Origin: Aurantiacibacter sp. MUD61
GTDB lineage: Bacteria > Pseudomonadota > Alphaproteobacteria > Sphingomonadales > Sphingomonadaceae
DNA: 64,000 nt
NCBI RefSeq assembly: GCF_027912455.1
Contig: NZ_CP115446.1
Span: 310,001 to 374,000, forward strand
Direction of reading: 5' to 3'
Positions 32,874 through 42,018 of this stretch are shown here, in pieces; position 1 is the first letter of the stretch; each line of letters begins with the position of its first letter. A program made the translations under genes and the position numbers. The notes beneath the pieces were generated by a model that was given only the letters and a program-made list of their open reading frames with translations, searched no databases and was not told where the DNA came from.

Positions 32874-34194
32874 TGGGGGCCTCCTCTGGATAGCGGTAAG
32901 GTCGCGCCTTGGCAGCGCCAAGCGCAAGTGCAGTAGCAACGGTGATGGTGCCCACCCGGCCCACAAACATCAGCAGGCATAGAGCGATATGTCCGGCTGG
33001 CGGCAGGTCCGCAGTAATGCCGGTGGAAAGGCCGACGGTAGAAAATGCGGAAATGGCTTCGAACAGGACATCGCGCAGTGGGAGACCGGTGAGGGAGAGC
33101 AGATACATGGCGACGATCACGATCATGCCTGCGCCAAGCACCGTTATGCTGAGCGCCTGCCGCTCCACCCCGCGATCGATACGCCGCCCGAAAACCACCG
33201 CATCGCGCTGACGGCGGATTTCCGACGCGACGATGATCAGCAGCACCACAAAGGTCGTGATCTTGATCCCGCCTGCCGTGCCAGCACTGCCGCCACCGAT
33301 AAACATCAGCATGTAGTTCAGAATGATGGTCTCATCGCGCATTGCGCCCATGTCGAGCGTGTTGAAACCGGCAGTGCGGGGGGTGACCGAATGGAACCAT
33401 GAATTGAGGACTTTCGCGCCTGTGCCCATTGGCCGCAGCGTATCGGGATTGTCCCATTCCATGCCTAGCGTCGCGAAAAAGCCGATCAGCAGCAGCGCGA
33501 TGGTCGCGGTGACGGTGATCTTGGTATGCAGCGTCCACTTGCGCCATTGTCGCGGGCGGGCGCGCAATTCCTGCATCACTGGAAATCCGAGTGCAGTGAG
33601 GATAACCGCCAGCATGATCGGGATCTGGATGACCGGGTCGGTCTGAAACCCCATCAGACTGTCAGAGAAGGTTGAAAAACCGGCATTGTTGAAAGCGCTG
33701 ATCGCGTGGAAAATCCCATGCCAAATCGCCTCGTCCCACGAATAATCGTAAAGCGTGGCGAAGCGGATAGAGAGGATCGTGGCGAGCAGCACCTCAACCA
33801 CAATCGTGATCTTGAGCACCAGCTTCAGTACTGACCCCGCATCGCCAATATCAAGTCGACTGCGCTCGACCTGCGTCGCCATGCGGTCTCGGAGGCCGAA
33901 ACGCCGTCCTGCCACAAGGCCAAGCAGCGTGGCCGCCGTCATAATGCCGAAGCCACCGATCTGGAACAGCACCATGATGGTGATCTGACCGAAGGTGGAC
34001 CAATAGACGGGCGTATCTTCGATAATGAGCCCGGTAACCGCGACAGCCGACGTTGAGGTAAAGAATGCGGTGACGAGTGGTGTCGTCTCACCCGACGCGC
34101 TCGCAAGCGGGGACCAGAGCAGCAGCGTTCCAATAAGGATTGTCGCCGCGAACAGCACAGGGATCAGCCGGACCGGATCGCGAAATGCGCGCAT
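32863..34194 (-). CDS. trkH: TrkH/KtrB-family potassium uptake channel
   Basis: This 443-residue integral membrane protein has the four-fold TrkH layout and selectivity-filter-like turns: STSAVAVTGL, ISAFNNAGFST, VTPRTAGFNT and ISAFSTVGLSTG. It carries K+ (and possibly Na+) inwards. It is translationally coupled to the KtrA-like regulator (TTG start inside its last codons). No separate promoter is evident between the two. Confidence 0.93.
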   Translation of the reverse strand: MRAFRDPVRLIPVLFAATILIGTLLLWSPLASASGETTPLVTAFFTSTSAVAVTGLIIEDTPVYWSTFGQITIMVLFQIGGFGIMTAATLLGLVAGRRFGLRDRMATQVERSRLDIGDAGSVLKLVLKITIVVEVLLATILSIRFATLYDYSWDEAIWHGIFHAISAFNNAGFSTFSDSLMGFQTDPVIQIPIMLAVILTALGFPVMQELRARPRQWRKWTLHTKITVTATIALLLIGFFATLGMEWDNPDTLRPMGTGAKVLNSWFHSVTPRTAGFNTLDMGAMRDETIILNYMLMFIGGGSAGTAGGIKITTFVVLLIIVASEIRRQRDAVVFGRRIDRGVERQALSITVLGAGMIVIVAMYLLSLTGLPLRDVLFEAISAFSTVGLSTGITADLPPAGHIALCLLMFVGRVGTITVATALALGAAKARPYRYPEEAPIVG

Positions 34195-34233
34195 GAAAAG
34201 CCGCTTAAGCGCAGATTTCCCACGATGCCAGCA

Positions 34234-35046
34234 TTACTCTATCTCCGGGCAATCACCCTCGCCCATGGCCCAGCTGATGCCGCCTGCGATCAGGTTGCGC
34301 ATTCCCTCTTCGGAATAGCTTTCCGCAGTGTGCCCCATCGCGCTGTAGAAGCTGCGGCCTTCACCGACACAGCGGTTCCACACGATCGGGTGATCATCTG
34401 CGGCGGGGATGGGATTGCCATCGACCCATGCGCCGCGAACGTAACTTCTCTCGTCCAGCGTGGCCAGGACATGGAACCTGCCGCGCACGCTGGTGTCGAA
34501 AGAATACCATTCGTCCAAGCGATACCAGCGCTCCGGCAAATCTCGTGTGGCGAGATGGCTGCCATCTTCGATCAGCACCGTGCCTGAGCGCACACCGGGA
34601 TTGAGCGGGTGGCCGATAAAGCGCGCGCCGATAAGCTCCTGTGCGTACCAGTCCCACGTATGGCTGGCATCGCCCGCCGAATGCAGGCCCACGAAACCGC
34701 CACCATTCTCGACAAAGCTGCGGAAGGAGGCCTTCTGCGGATCGGAAAGCGTGTCGCCGCTGGCGGAGGCCCATACGACCGCATCGAATTGCGCGAGACG
34801 TTCCGCATCGAACCAGGATGAGTCTTCGGTAAAGGTCACCGACCACCCGCGCCCATGCGCGATTGCCGCGATGGCGGACCAGGCCTCATCAATAGAATCG
34901 TGCCGCCAGCCCTCGGTGCGGCTGTAGACGAGCACTGCGCCCGTTTCTCCATCGGCTGCAGGGCTGGTGGCGTTGACCTGCGCTGCAGCGGGGCTGGCAA
35001 GTGCAGCGAGGCAAAACGCCGCAGCAAGAGCCAGCCCTTGCCGCAC
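34234..35046 (-). CDS. Exported ThuA-domain protein
   Basis: About 270 residues from a GTG at 35046, 4 nt after the upstream peptidase stop, with a signal peptide (RQGLALAAAFCLAALASPAAAQ). The body is ThuA-like: VLVYSRTEGWRHDSI, GGGFVGLHSAGD, ARFIGHPLNPG, WYRLDEWYSF, and HPIVWNR...GRSFYSAMGHT, a glutamine-amidotransferase-like fold linked to trehalose/sugar utilisation. No catalytic function is proved for the family. Longer frames upstream overlap the peptidase and should be ignored. Confidence 0.82.
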   Translation of the reverse strand: MRQGLALAAAFCLAALASPAAAQVNATSPAADGETGAVLVYSRTEGWRHDSIDEAWSAIAAIAHGRGWSVTFTEDSSWFDAERLAQFDAVVWASASGDTLSDPQKASFRSFVENGGGFVGLHSAGDASHTWDWYAQELIGARFIGHPLNPGVRSGTVLIEDGSHLATRDLPERWYRLDEWYSFDTSVRGRFHVLATLDERSYVRGAWVDGNPIPAADDHPIVWNRCVGEGRSFYSAMGHTAESYSEEGMRNLIAGGISWAMGEGDCPEIE

Positions 35047-35050
35047 AGAA

Positions 35051-36994
35051 TCAGCCCTCGCCTGCTTCGTAGCCGACGATCTCGTCAACATTGCCGCGCG
35101 TATAGCTGTGATAGCCACCCCGCGTCCTCGCGTAGAGATCGGTGGCGATGGGCTGTCCCCAATCGCCCGTCTCCCACATTGCGCGGAATAGCGGAGCAAC
35201 GAATTTGTTGCGGCCCACTGTGGCAAGGAAGCTGCGCGCCTGATCCACGGCAGGATCATATTCGTTGCGAAGGGCTGCTTCGAGCCAGAGGAACAGCACT
35301 TCGTTATTGCCGCTTTCGGACAAGCCCAAGGTTTCGTTGAGCGTGGCGAGTTGCTCATCGCTCATCGTCTCGGGCAGGGTTTCGAGGAAGCGACGCTGCG
35401 ATGCGGCGGTCCAACCTTCCCATGCCGAGGCTTCGGGCAGCGTGCCATCGGCTGCATAGGCCTCAGCCGCAGCATCGGCATCCGCAAAGGCTGCTGCATC
35501 GGGCGCGAGAGCGTTTTCGGGAATACCCGTGCCATAGACCCACTCGTCGAGCATGAGTTGCTCTTCCAGCTCGGCATTATCTCCGATCAGGTTTTCGCGC
35601 ATGTCGGCCAGGAACATTTCTGATGTCACCGGCTGGAAAGCGTGATTGTCGAACCAGGCGGTCAGCCAGGCATCGAACTCATCGCGACCGACGATGTTTT
35701 CAACCGTGCGAAGGAAAACCGTTCCCTTGTCGTAGATCGCCGGGCCAACCGTGTCGAAGGGGCTGGTGCCATCGGGCGTGCGCATCGCGGTGGTCGGCGC
35801 ATCGGCCCCTGCACCCTCAACGGCTTCCTCAAGCGAGGCGTAGCTCAGCGCGTATTCCTGTTCGGCACGCTGCTCGCCATAAACTTCCTCGCTGATGCGG
35901 TTCTCGATGTAGCTGGTGACGCCTTCGTTCAGCCAGCCATCGCGCCAGCTCGCGTAGGTGGTTAGGTTGCCTGACCAGCTATGCGCCAGTTCGTGCGCAA
36001 TGAGGCCGTTGTTGGACCGGTCGCCCGCGATGAAAGTGGGGGTGAGAAATGTCATCACCGGGTTTTCCATGCCGCCATAAGGGAAAGCCGGCGGAAGGAT
36101 GATCATGTCATAGCGGCCCCAGCGATACTCGCCGAACAGCTCGATCCCTGCGTCGATCAGTTCTTCCGTATCGCCCAGTTCCTCTGCCGCGGCTTCGATC
36201 ATTTCCGGTTCTGCATAGACGCCGGAACGTGGGCCAAGCTCGGCGAATTCCAGATTACCTGCAGCAATCGCGATGAGATATGGCGGCACCGAATTGTCCA
36301 TGACGAATTCGAACGCGCGGCGATCGCTGTCGGCGTCTTCCACCGGCTCCGGATCGCCACGGCTGATGCCGGACATGACAACCGTGAGCGGTTCGGGAGC
36401 GGTGATGCGCGCTTCCCATGTCTGGCGGATGCCGGGGCTGTCCTGCGTCGGGATCCATGTGCGATTGAGGATCGCCTGACCCTGGCTGAAAACGAAGGGA
36501 TGCTCGCCGCCGGCGGTCTGTTCAGGGCTGAGCCATTGCAGCGCCTCTGCCTCGGGCCCGCTGGCGTAGGAAATCACGATCTGTTGCAATTCCGGCCCGG
36601 TCATTTGGCCCAGTTGCACGGTGATCGGCTCACCCTTTTCGGCATTGTCCGGATCGGCTTCACCCACGGTGAATTCCAGCTCATTGCCAAGCCCGTCGGT
36701 CACACCGCCGATCATCAGACCATTGCTGTCGAGCACGATCTCGGTCGCGTCCTCCGCCGCCTGCACATCGAGCGTAGCGGTGCCCTCGACACGCTGGCCT
36801 TCGAAATCGAGATCGAGATCGAGCGCCACATGCGTTACCCGCGCTTCGAGCGGACGGGCGTAGGTGAATTCGTCGAAAGCCTGCTCACTTGTCAGGATCG
36901 GCGCGACAACGCGCTCCTGATCCGGCAGCTCATCAGCAGTACATGCCGCCAGCAGCGCGGCGGTCGAAGCAAGGGCGATGGTGGTAAAACGCAT
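35051..36994 (-). CDS. M1-family metallopeptidase (lipoprotein)
   Basis: This 647-residue protein has a lipobox LLAAC near residue 18, so it is probably anchored in a membrane. M1 motifs: GGMENP exopeptidase loop, zinc site HELAHSW and the distal NEG(V)TSY Glu about 18 residues on, followed by a C-terminal helical domain as in leukotriene-A4-hydrolase-like aminopeptidases. It removes N-terminal residues from peptides. It is cotranscribed with the ThuA gene. Confidence 0.92.
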   Translation of the reverse strand: MRFTTIALASTAALLAACTADELPDQERVVAPILTSEQAFDEFTYARPLEARVTHVALDLDLDFEGQRVEGTATLDVQAAEDATEIVLDSNGLMIGGVTDGLGNELEFTVGEADPDNAEKGEPITVQLGQMTGPELQQIVISYASGPEAEALQWLSPEQTAGGEHPFVFSQGQAILNRTWIPTQDSPGIRQTWEARITAPEPLTVVMSGISRGDPEPVEDADSDRRAFEFVMDNSVPPYLIAIAAGNLEFAELGPRSGVYAEPEMIEAAAEELGDTEELIDAGIELFGEYRWGRYDMIILPPAFPYGGMENPVMTFLTPTFIAGDRSNNGLIAHELAHSWSGNLTTYASWRDGWLNEGVTSYIENRISEEVYGEQRAEQEYALSYASLEEAVEGAGADAPTTAMRTPDGTSPFDTVGPAIYDKGTVFLRTVENIVGRDEFDAWLTAWFDNHAFQPVTSEMFLADMRENLIGDNAELEEQLMLDEWVYGTGIPENALAPDAAAFADADAAAEAYAADGTLPEASAWEGWTAASQRRFLETLPETMSDEQLATLNETLGLSESGNNEVLFLWLEAALRNEYDPAVDQARSFLATVGRNKFVAPLFRAMWETGDWGQPIATDLYARTRGGYHSYTRGNVDEIVGYEAGEG

Positions 36995-37257
36995 GGTCTC
37001 TCCAGAGGAATCGTCAGGGGCTTTGCCCCTTTCTTATGCGCGGTGACATAGGCCGGGGATGAACGAATGTCATCCGTCCATCGCGGACAGTCCTTCGTCG
37101 ATATGGCAAAGACTGGCGTTCAGCCTCATGTCATCACACGGCTGAAACAATTGTGATGTCAACGCGTTGGGATGAAAGCCCAACCAACTGATCATTCTTA
37201 ACTCGAAGATAGGCCCATGACCTGGTGCATGAGGTCTCGCTTGCAGGAACCAGAAAC

Positions 37258-38172
37258 ATGACGATACGCCGTACTCTCCGCCGCGCTGCCGCCACTGCCT
37301 GTGCGGCGTCCCTGTTCACCGCCACCGTGGCTTATGCGCAGGATACGATCGTCGTGGAGGGCGCGCGTATTGAAACGGCCGATATCCGCAGCACGGCGCG
37401 TGATATTACGTCCGGCGCAAACGCCATGTTCCAGCCCCTCGCCCGGTTTCAGCGTCCGGTCTGCCCGGGCGTCTATGGCCTGAGCGAAGTAAATGCGCAG
37501 GCGGTGGTTGACCGGATTGCTGCCAATGCCATCGCTGCCGGGATCGATGTGAATGAAGAGCCGGGCTGCGGCGCAAACGTCTGGGTTGTGGTCGTCGATG
37601 ATGTCGCCGCCACATTCGACAATCTGGTGGAGGAGGATTCCTTCATGACCCGCCACCTGACGCCATTCCAGCTACGGTCAGTTCGCTCGCAAGAGGGAGA
37701 TGCGCGGGGATGGAACCTCATTACGAGCCGCAATCCGGAAACCGGTCTTGCGCTGCCAGACGGGTTCGAAAGGGCCCAGGCCGCTTATGAAGCGCAGCAG
37801 ACCGGCAACCCGCCGCCCGTCAATCAGATCAACAACATGTCACGTCTCGAGCTGGCAGTAAGGTCGGACATAGAGCTTTCGGTGCTGCTCGTGGAGCGCT
37901 CCGCCATGGCCGATCTGGATGTGGGCGCGCTGGCTGACTATGCGACCATGCGACTGTTCGCCTCAACCGAGACTCCCTCGGGGGACAGCCCCGTTTCGAC
38001 CGTGCTGACGCTCTTCGATCCCGAAGAGGGCGACTATGCGCCGCGCCAGATGACCGCATTCGACAAGGCCTATCTCGCCGCGCTCTATCGCTCCAGCCCT
38101 ACCCGCCCGGCTCGCCTCGCCATGGGCGGCATCGAAGACCTGATGGAACAGATCGGCGATGCTGAGGACTAG
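37258..38172 (+). CDS. Secreted protein of unknown function, tandem paralogue 1
   Basis: About 304 residues from the ATG at 37258, with a signal peptide ending AYAQ. It shares its whole length with the next two genes: DTIVVEGxRIETADIRSxARDIT after the signal, RPVCPGVYG, a Cys in GCGANVWVVVVDD, a variable Pro-rich spacer, ELSVLLVERSAMADLDVGALADYATMRL, and a C-terminal TAFDKAYLAALYRSSPTRPARLAMGGI. Two conserved Cys residues may form a disulphide. I do not recognise the family. The last motif resembles DUF2927-type proteins only vaguely. Divergent from the M1 peptidase gene; 263 nt separate them. Confidence 0.85.
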   Translation: MTIRRTLRRAAATACAASLFTATVAYAQDTIVVEGARIETADIRSTARDITSGANAMFQPLARFQRPVCPGVYGLSEVNAQAVVDRIAANAIAAGIDVNEEPGCGANVWVVVVDDVAATFDNLVEEDSFMTRHLTPFQLRSVRSQEGDARGWNLITSRNPETGLALPDGFERAQAAYEAQQTGNPPPVNQINNMSRLELAVRSDIELSVLLVERSAMADLDVGALADYATMRLFASTETPSGDSPVSTVLTLFDPEEGDYAPRQMTAFDKAYLAALYRSSPTRPARLAMGGIEDLMEQIGDAED

Positions 38173-38245
38173 GAAAATCGTCTAAAATCAGGTATTCTCC
38201 TTACCGCGCGCCTTGTTTTGCGCGTAAAATCGGGGAGATTGCCTG

Positions 38246-39184
38246 ATGTCGCCTTTCCAGAATGTGTTTCGCCGCGGAGCGATTCTCGCTTGCACTGCCT
38301 CGCTTTTTGCCGCCAGCCCCGGCTTGGCGCAGGACACCCTTATAGTGGAAGGCCAGCGGATCGAGACCGCTGACATCCGCAGCATGGCGCGTGACATCAC
38401 CGCCGGATCGCACGCGATGTTCCAACCACTGGCCCGTTTTCGGCGCCCCGTCTGCCCCGGCGTTTGGGGAATGTCCGAAGCCAATGCACAGGCCGTGCTC
38501 GATCGCATAACTTTTAATGCGCTTCAGGCTGGCGTCGAGGTCGCGCAAGAGCAGGATTGCGGTGCGAATGTCTGGGTGATCGTGGTCGACGATGCAGACG
38601 CGACTTTCGAAGCGCTGGATGACGAGGGCTCCTTCCTCACGCGGCACCTTTTGCCATATCAGACCCGCATGGTGCGAGCGCAGCAGGGTTCATTGCGTGC
38701 ATGGAACCAGATCACGACCCGCAATCCGGACGATGGCCGGGTGCAACCGGACGGATTTGAGTTGGCAAGTTATTGGCAGGAAGCCCGGATCAACCCTCGC
38801 CCCGGCGCCTCGGGACGCTTGGAGTATGATTTCCCTGCAAACGAGGTCAGCACGATGTCGCGGCTTGATTTAGGCATCAGGACCGACATCGAGCTGTCCG
38901 TAATTCTGGTAGAGCGTTCCGCCATGGCCGATCTGGATGTGGTCGCCCTCGCCGATTACGCGACAATGCGCCTGCTGCTGGCCACCGATGCCCCTTCGCG
39001 GGAAAGCCCGGTCCCAACCATCCTCACCCTATTCGATCCGGAACAGCGCGATGCGGCGCCGCGCCAGCTGACTGCGTTCGACAGGGCCTATCTCGCTGCG
39101 ATGTATCGCTCCAGCCCCACGAGGCCAGCACGCCTTGCGATCGGCGGGATTCAAGTGCTGATGCAAGAAAGTAGCGACCTGTAA
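38246..39184 (+). CDS. Secreted protein of unknown function, tandem paralogue 2
   Basis: This 312-residue paralogue of the genes on both sides has a signal peptide ending GLAQ and a good GGGGAG ribosome site. It has the same order of motifs and the same two Cys positions (RPVCPGVWG and DCGANVWVIVVDD). The central spacer before the third block is longer than in its neighbours. The three genes are spaced by only 73 and 40 nt, so they are probably one transcript made by gene triplication. Confidence 0.85.
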   Translation: MSPFQNVFRRGAILACTASLFAASPGLAQDTLIVEGQRIETADIRSMARDITAGSHAMFQPLARFRRPVCPGVWGMSEANAQAVLDRITFNALQAGVEVAQEQDCGANVWVIVVDDADATFEALDDEGSFLTRHLLPYQTRMVRAQQGSLRAWNQITTRNPDDGRVQPDGFELASYWQEARINPRPGASGRLEYDFPANEVSTMSRLDLGIRTDIELSVILVERSAMADLDVVALADYATMRLLLATDAPSRESPVPTILTLFDPEQRDAAPRQLTAFDRAYLAAMYRSSPTRPARLAIGGIQVLMQESSDL

Positions 39185-39224
39185 ATTCAAGCGATCGCCT
39201 TAGACAAGCATGGGAGTGTCCTGA

Positions 39225-40136
39225 ATGACTCATTTGAAATCCCTGCTGCGCCATAGCGCGGCTTTGGCCTGCGTGGCCTCGCTGGTCATGACTGGCACCG
39301 CGTCGGCGCAAGACACCATCGTGGTAGAAGGCGAGCGGATCGAAACTGCCGATATCCGCAGCACTGCCCGTGACATCACCTTTGGCGCTCGCTCCATGTT
39401 CCAGCCGCTCGCGCGCTATCACCGCCCGGTCTGCCCTGGCGTTTACGGGATGAGCGAGCTCAATGCGCAGGCGATTGTCGACCGTATCATGACCAATGCA
39501 ACCCTTGCCGGTGTTGAAGTGAGTGAGGAACCGGGATGCGGCGCGAATGCGTGGGTCATCGTCGTGGACGATGCCGACGCGACGCTGGCGAGCCTGCTGG
39601 AAGACGATTCCTTCCTGACCCGTCACCTCAGTCGCTATCAGGAACGCATGCTCCGCGAGCAGGCGGGCGATGTGCGCGCATGGAACATGATCACCGAACG
39701 CAATCCGGACACCGGCAACGTCTTGCCCAGCGGCTTTGAAGCCACCTCGGCCTACATCACCGGCGGCGGTTCCCCGCCCGTCAACGAGGTCTTCGGCATG
39801 TCCCGGCTGGACCTTGCGATCCGCACCGATATCGAATTGTCCGTCGTGCTGGTAGAGCGTTCTGCGCTGGAAGAGCTCGATGTCGGAGCACTGGCGGATT
39901 ACGCGACCATGCGCCTTCTCGCGCGCACCGAAACGCCCCGCCGCGACAGTGGGATTTCCACCGTACTGACCATGTTCGATCCAGAACGCGCAGCGGACGC
40001 ACCGCGGCGCATGACGCCTTTCGACATGGCCTACCTTACCGCGCTCTATCGCTCCAGCCCGACACGCCCGGCGCGAATGGCGATGGGCGGTATCCAGCAC
40101 TTTATGGAGCGCGTTTCACTCCCGCAGGATGAATAG
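39225..40136 (+). CDS. Secreted protein of unknown function, tandem paralogue 3
   Basis: This 303-residue third member of the tandem family has a signal peptide ending SAQ and GGGAG before the ATG. It is closer to paralogue 1 in the first 130 residues (IETADIRSTARDIT, GCGANAWVIVVDD). The conserved C-terminal block includes ADYATMRLLARTET and MTPFDMAYLTALYRSS. Function unknown. Confidence 0.85.
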   Translation: MTHLKSLLRHSAALACVASLVMTGTASAQDTIVVEGERIETADIRSTARDITFGARSMFQPLARYHRPVCPGVYGMSELNAQAIVDRIMTNATLAGVEVSEEPGCGANAWVIVVDDADATLASLLEDDSFLTRHLSRYQERMLREQAGDVRAWNMITERNPDTGNVLPSGFEATSAYITGGGSPPVNEVFGMSRLDLAIRTDIELSVVLVERSALEELDVGALADYATMRLLARTETPRRDSGISTVLTMFDPERAADAPRRMTPFDMAYLTALYRSSPTRPARMAMGGIQHFMERVSLPQDE

Positions 40137-40190
40137 AGCCGCCGCAAGTGGGGGCGTGACAAGCGCGTTTCGTCGCGTTACACCGATGGA

Positions 40191-41096
40191 ATGAGAACGT
40201 TCACATTCCCGCTCGCCGCGCTTACTGCGCCTCTCGCAGCTCTCGCCCTCACCGCTTGTGCGGCCGATGCCCCGGCGCAGGATGTCGCTTCATCATCCGA
40301 TGGCCCTCGCGCGGATCGTGAGCTAATCTTCGCGGACGAGTTCAATTCCGGCGCGCTCGACCGGACCAAGTGGACGCCCATCGGCATGGACTTCTGGGTC
40401 AATGATGAAGAGCAGGCCTATGTGGACTCGCCAGAGACGATCCAGTTCGCTGACGGTGTAGATGGCGCCGATGGCGGCGTCCTGGTGCTCCGCCCGGTGT
40501 ACCAGCCGGGTCAGGACACCAATGCAGAGCGCAATGCCGATTTCCTTTCGGGCCGGATCGAAAGCCTGGAGCACTTCACTTTCACCTATGGCCGCGCCGA
40601 AGCGCGCATCCGCATGCCCGATGCGCGCGGTGTATGGCCCGCCTTCTGGCTGCTCGCCGATGCGCCGTGGCCCTCCGAAGGCGAAATCGACATCATGGAA
40701 TATGTGGGCGAAGCCGACTGGACCGGTGTCGCCGTGCATGGCCCCGGCTATTCCGGCGATATGGGAATTGCCGACCGGCAATATTTCACCGACGGATCGG
40801 ACGTAACCGACTGGCACGTCTACGCCGTCGAGTGGAAGGAAGATGTGATCGAATTCTATGTCGACGACGTGCTCACCTTCCGCATCCCCAAGACCAACAC
40901 CGAATTCTTCGGCGAATGGGTGTTCGACAACCCGCAAGGCGTGATTTTGAACTTCGCGGCAGGCGGCATCTACCCGCGCAAGATCAACGGTATCGAAGAG
41001 CCATACGTCGGCATGCCGCAAGAAACCGCAGACCGCATCGCAGCAGGCGAAATCGCGATGGAAGTGGATTGGGTGCGGGTTTACGGGGCTGAGTGA
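40191..41096 (+). CDS. GH16-family glycoside hydrolase (beta-glucanase-like lipoprotein)
   Basis: This 301-residue protein has a lipobox LTAC (about 20-23) and a GH16 jelly roll. The catalytic EIDIME (nucleophile and acid/base Glu), FADEFNSGALDRTKW, GRAEARIRMP, WPAFWLL and HVYAVEW all match family 16, which cleaves beta-1,3(4)-glucans or related marine polysaccharides such as laminarin. The exact substrate is not clear. Acting at the cell surface fits the lipoprotein signal. Confidence 0.9.
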   Translation: MRTFTFPLAALTAPLAALALTACAADAPAQDVASSSDGPRADRELIFADEFNSGALDRTKWTPIGMDFWVNDEEQAYVDSPETIQFADGVDGADGGVLVLRPVYQPGQDTNAERNADFLSGRIESLEHFTFTYGRAEARIRMPDARGVWPAFWLLADAPWPSEGEIDIMEYVGEADWTGVAVHGPGYSGDMGIADRQYFTDGSDVTDWHVYAVEWKEDVIEFYVDDVLTFRIPKTNTEFFGEWVFDNPQGVILNFAAGGIYPRKINGIEEPYVGMPQETADRIAAGEIAMEVDWVRVYGAE

Positions 41097-41106
41097 GAAC
41101 GACTGA

Positions 41107-41997
41107 TCAGTTTTGCCTATTCAAAATTTGCTCGCCAAAAGGCGGACGCAATTGTCTCCCAAATCTGTTTGAGATGAACCGTGTATGTCGTTCGGTGTCG
41201 GCGACAACAAAATGTCTAGCAGCGCCGACGGTTTGACGATTTATCGCTTCAAATAGAGGCTCTGGACCAATGGAGACCGCCTGATCTGCGAATCCCTTTT
41301 CAAAGAAACCTACAATGAGCGTATTGGGAGATAGAGGGAAGGCGAGATGCCCGTCCTTTTTCTTGAAGCCATTTGTCCTCGCAATCGGATCATCCGACAA
41401 CAGCAAGGGATGCATGCCGTCTACTCGTCGAAAAAGTCTCCAATGCATGTTGGCGAGAAAATCGATTAGATTGTCGTTGACCATGTAATTTGCAAAGCTT
41501 CGATAAAAAGCGCGTTCGGGTGCGTTAGCTGGCTCTAAGCTTTCATATTCTTCGAAGGTCGGCGGATCGGCAGCGGTTCGAAGTTCACCATACTTTTCGC
41601 GAACTTCATCGCGGAGCCCAATATACTGCTTTACAGCTGCCTCGCGAGACGCAGCCAAGCTGTCTGGCGATCGATGCAATAGAGACAATATGAAGATCGC
41701 AAGCGTCGCTGTCTCTTCTCCATCTAGGGTTGGATTTGTCTCTTCATTCAACCGCGCAAACACTTTTGACGCTTTATCATCAAGTGGTTTGAAGAAAAGC
41801 TCTTCCAAACTCACATCCTGCCGGAGTCCTTCAGGTAGGTCATAGAGATTATAAAAGTAGCCAACGGACTTTGGTGGCTCACTGCGAATATCCAATTTGA
41901 GTCCGAATTTGCGATACCTTTTTACGAAACCATTTTCATCAGCCCATCTTTTGATCCAGAATTGAGGAATGTAATGATGACGTCGCGACTTCTGCAT
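41107..41997 (-). CDS. DUF4238 domain protein
   Basis: This 296-residue protein begins MQKSRRHHYIPQFWIKRW, the hallmark HHYIPQFxL of DUF4238. The Asp in LLSDDPI and the region FPLSPNTLIVGF are also typical. The function of the family is unknown. Codon use is visibly more AT-rich than its neighbours, and it separates GH16 from hemF, so recent acquisition is likely. Confidence 0.82.
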   Translation of the reverse strand: MQKSRRHHYIPQFWIKRWADENGFVKRYRKFGLKLDIRSEPPKSVGYFYNLYDLPEGLRQDVSLEELFFKPLDDKASKVFARLNEETNPTLDGEETATLAIFILSLLHRSPDSLAASREAAVKQYIGLRDEVREKYGELRTAADPPTFEEYESLEPANAPERAFYRSFANYMVNDNLIDFLANMHWRLFRRVDGMHPLLLSDDPIARTNGFKKKDGHLAFPLSPNTLIVGFFEKGFADQAVSIGPEPLFEAINRQTVGAARHFVVADTERHTRFISNRFGRQLRPPFGEQILNRQN

Positions 41998-42018
41998 CGG
42001 TCTAGCGAGGTTCGGGTA

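Noticed and set aside
35046..35358. N-terminal extension of the ThuA protein to 35358
   Set aside because: It would overlap the M1 peptidase gene by about 300 nt in an antisense-like composition. The GTG at 35046 gives a signal peptide right after the peptidase stop.
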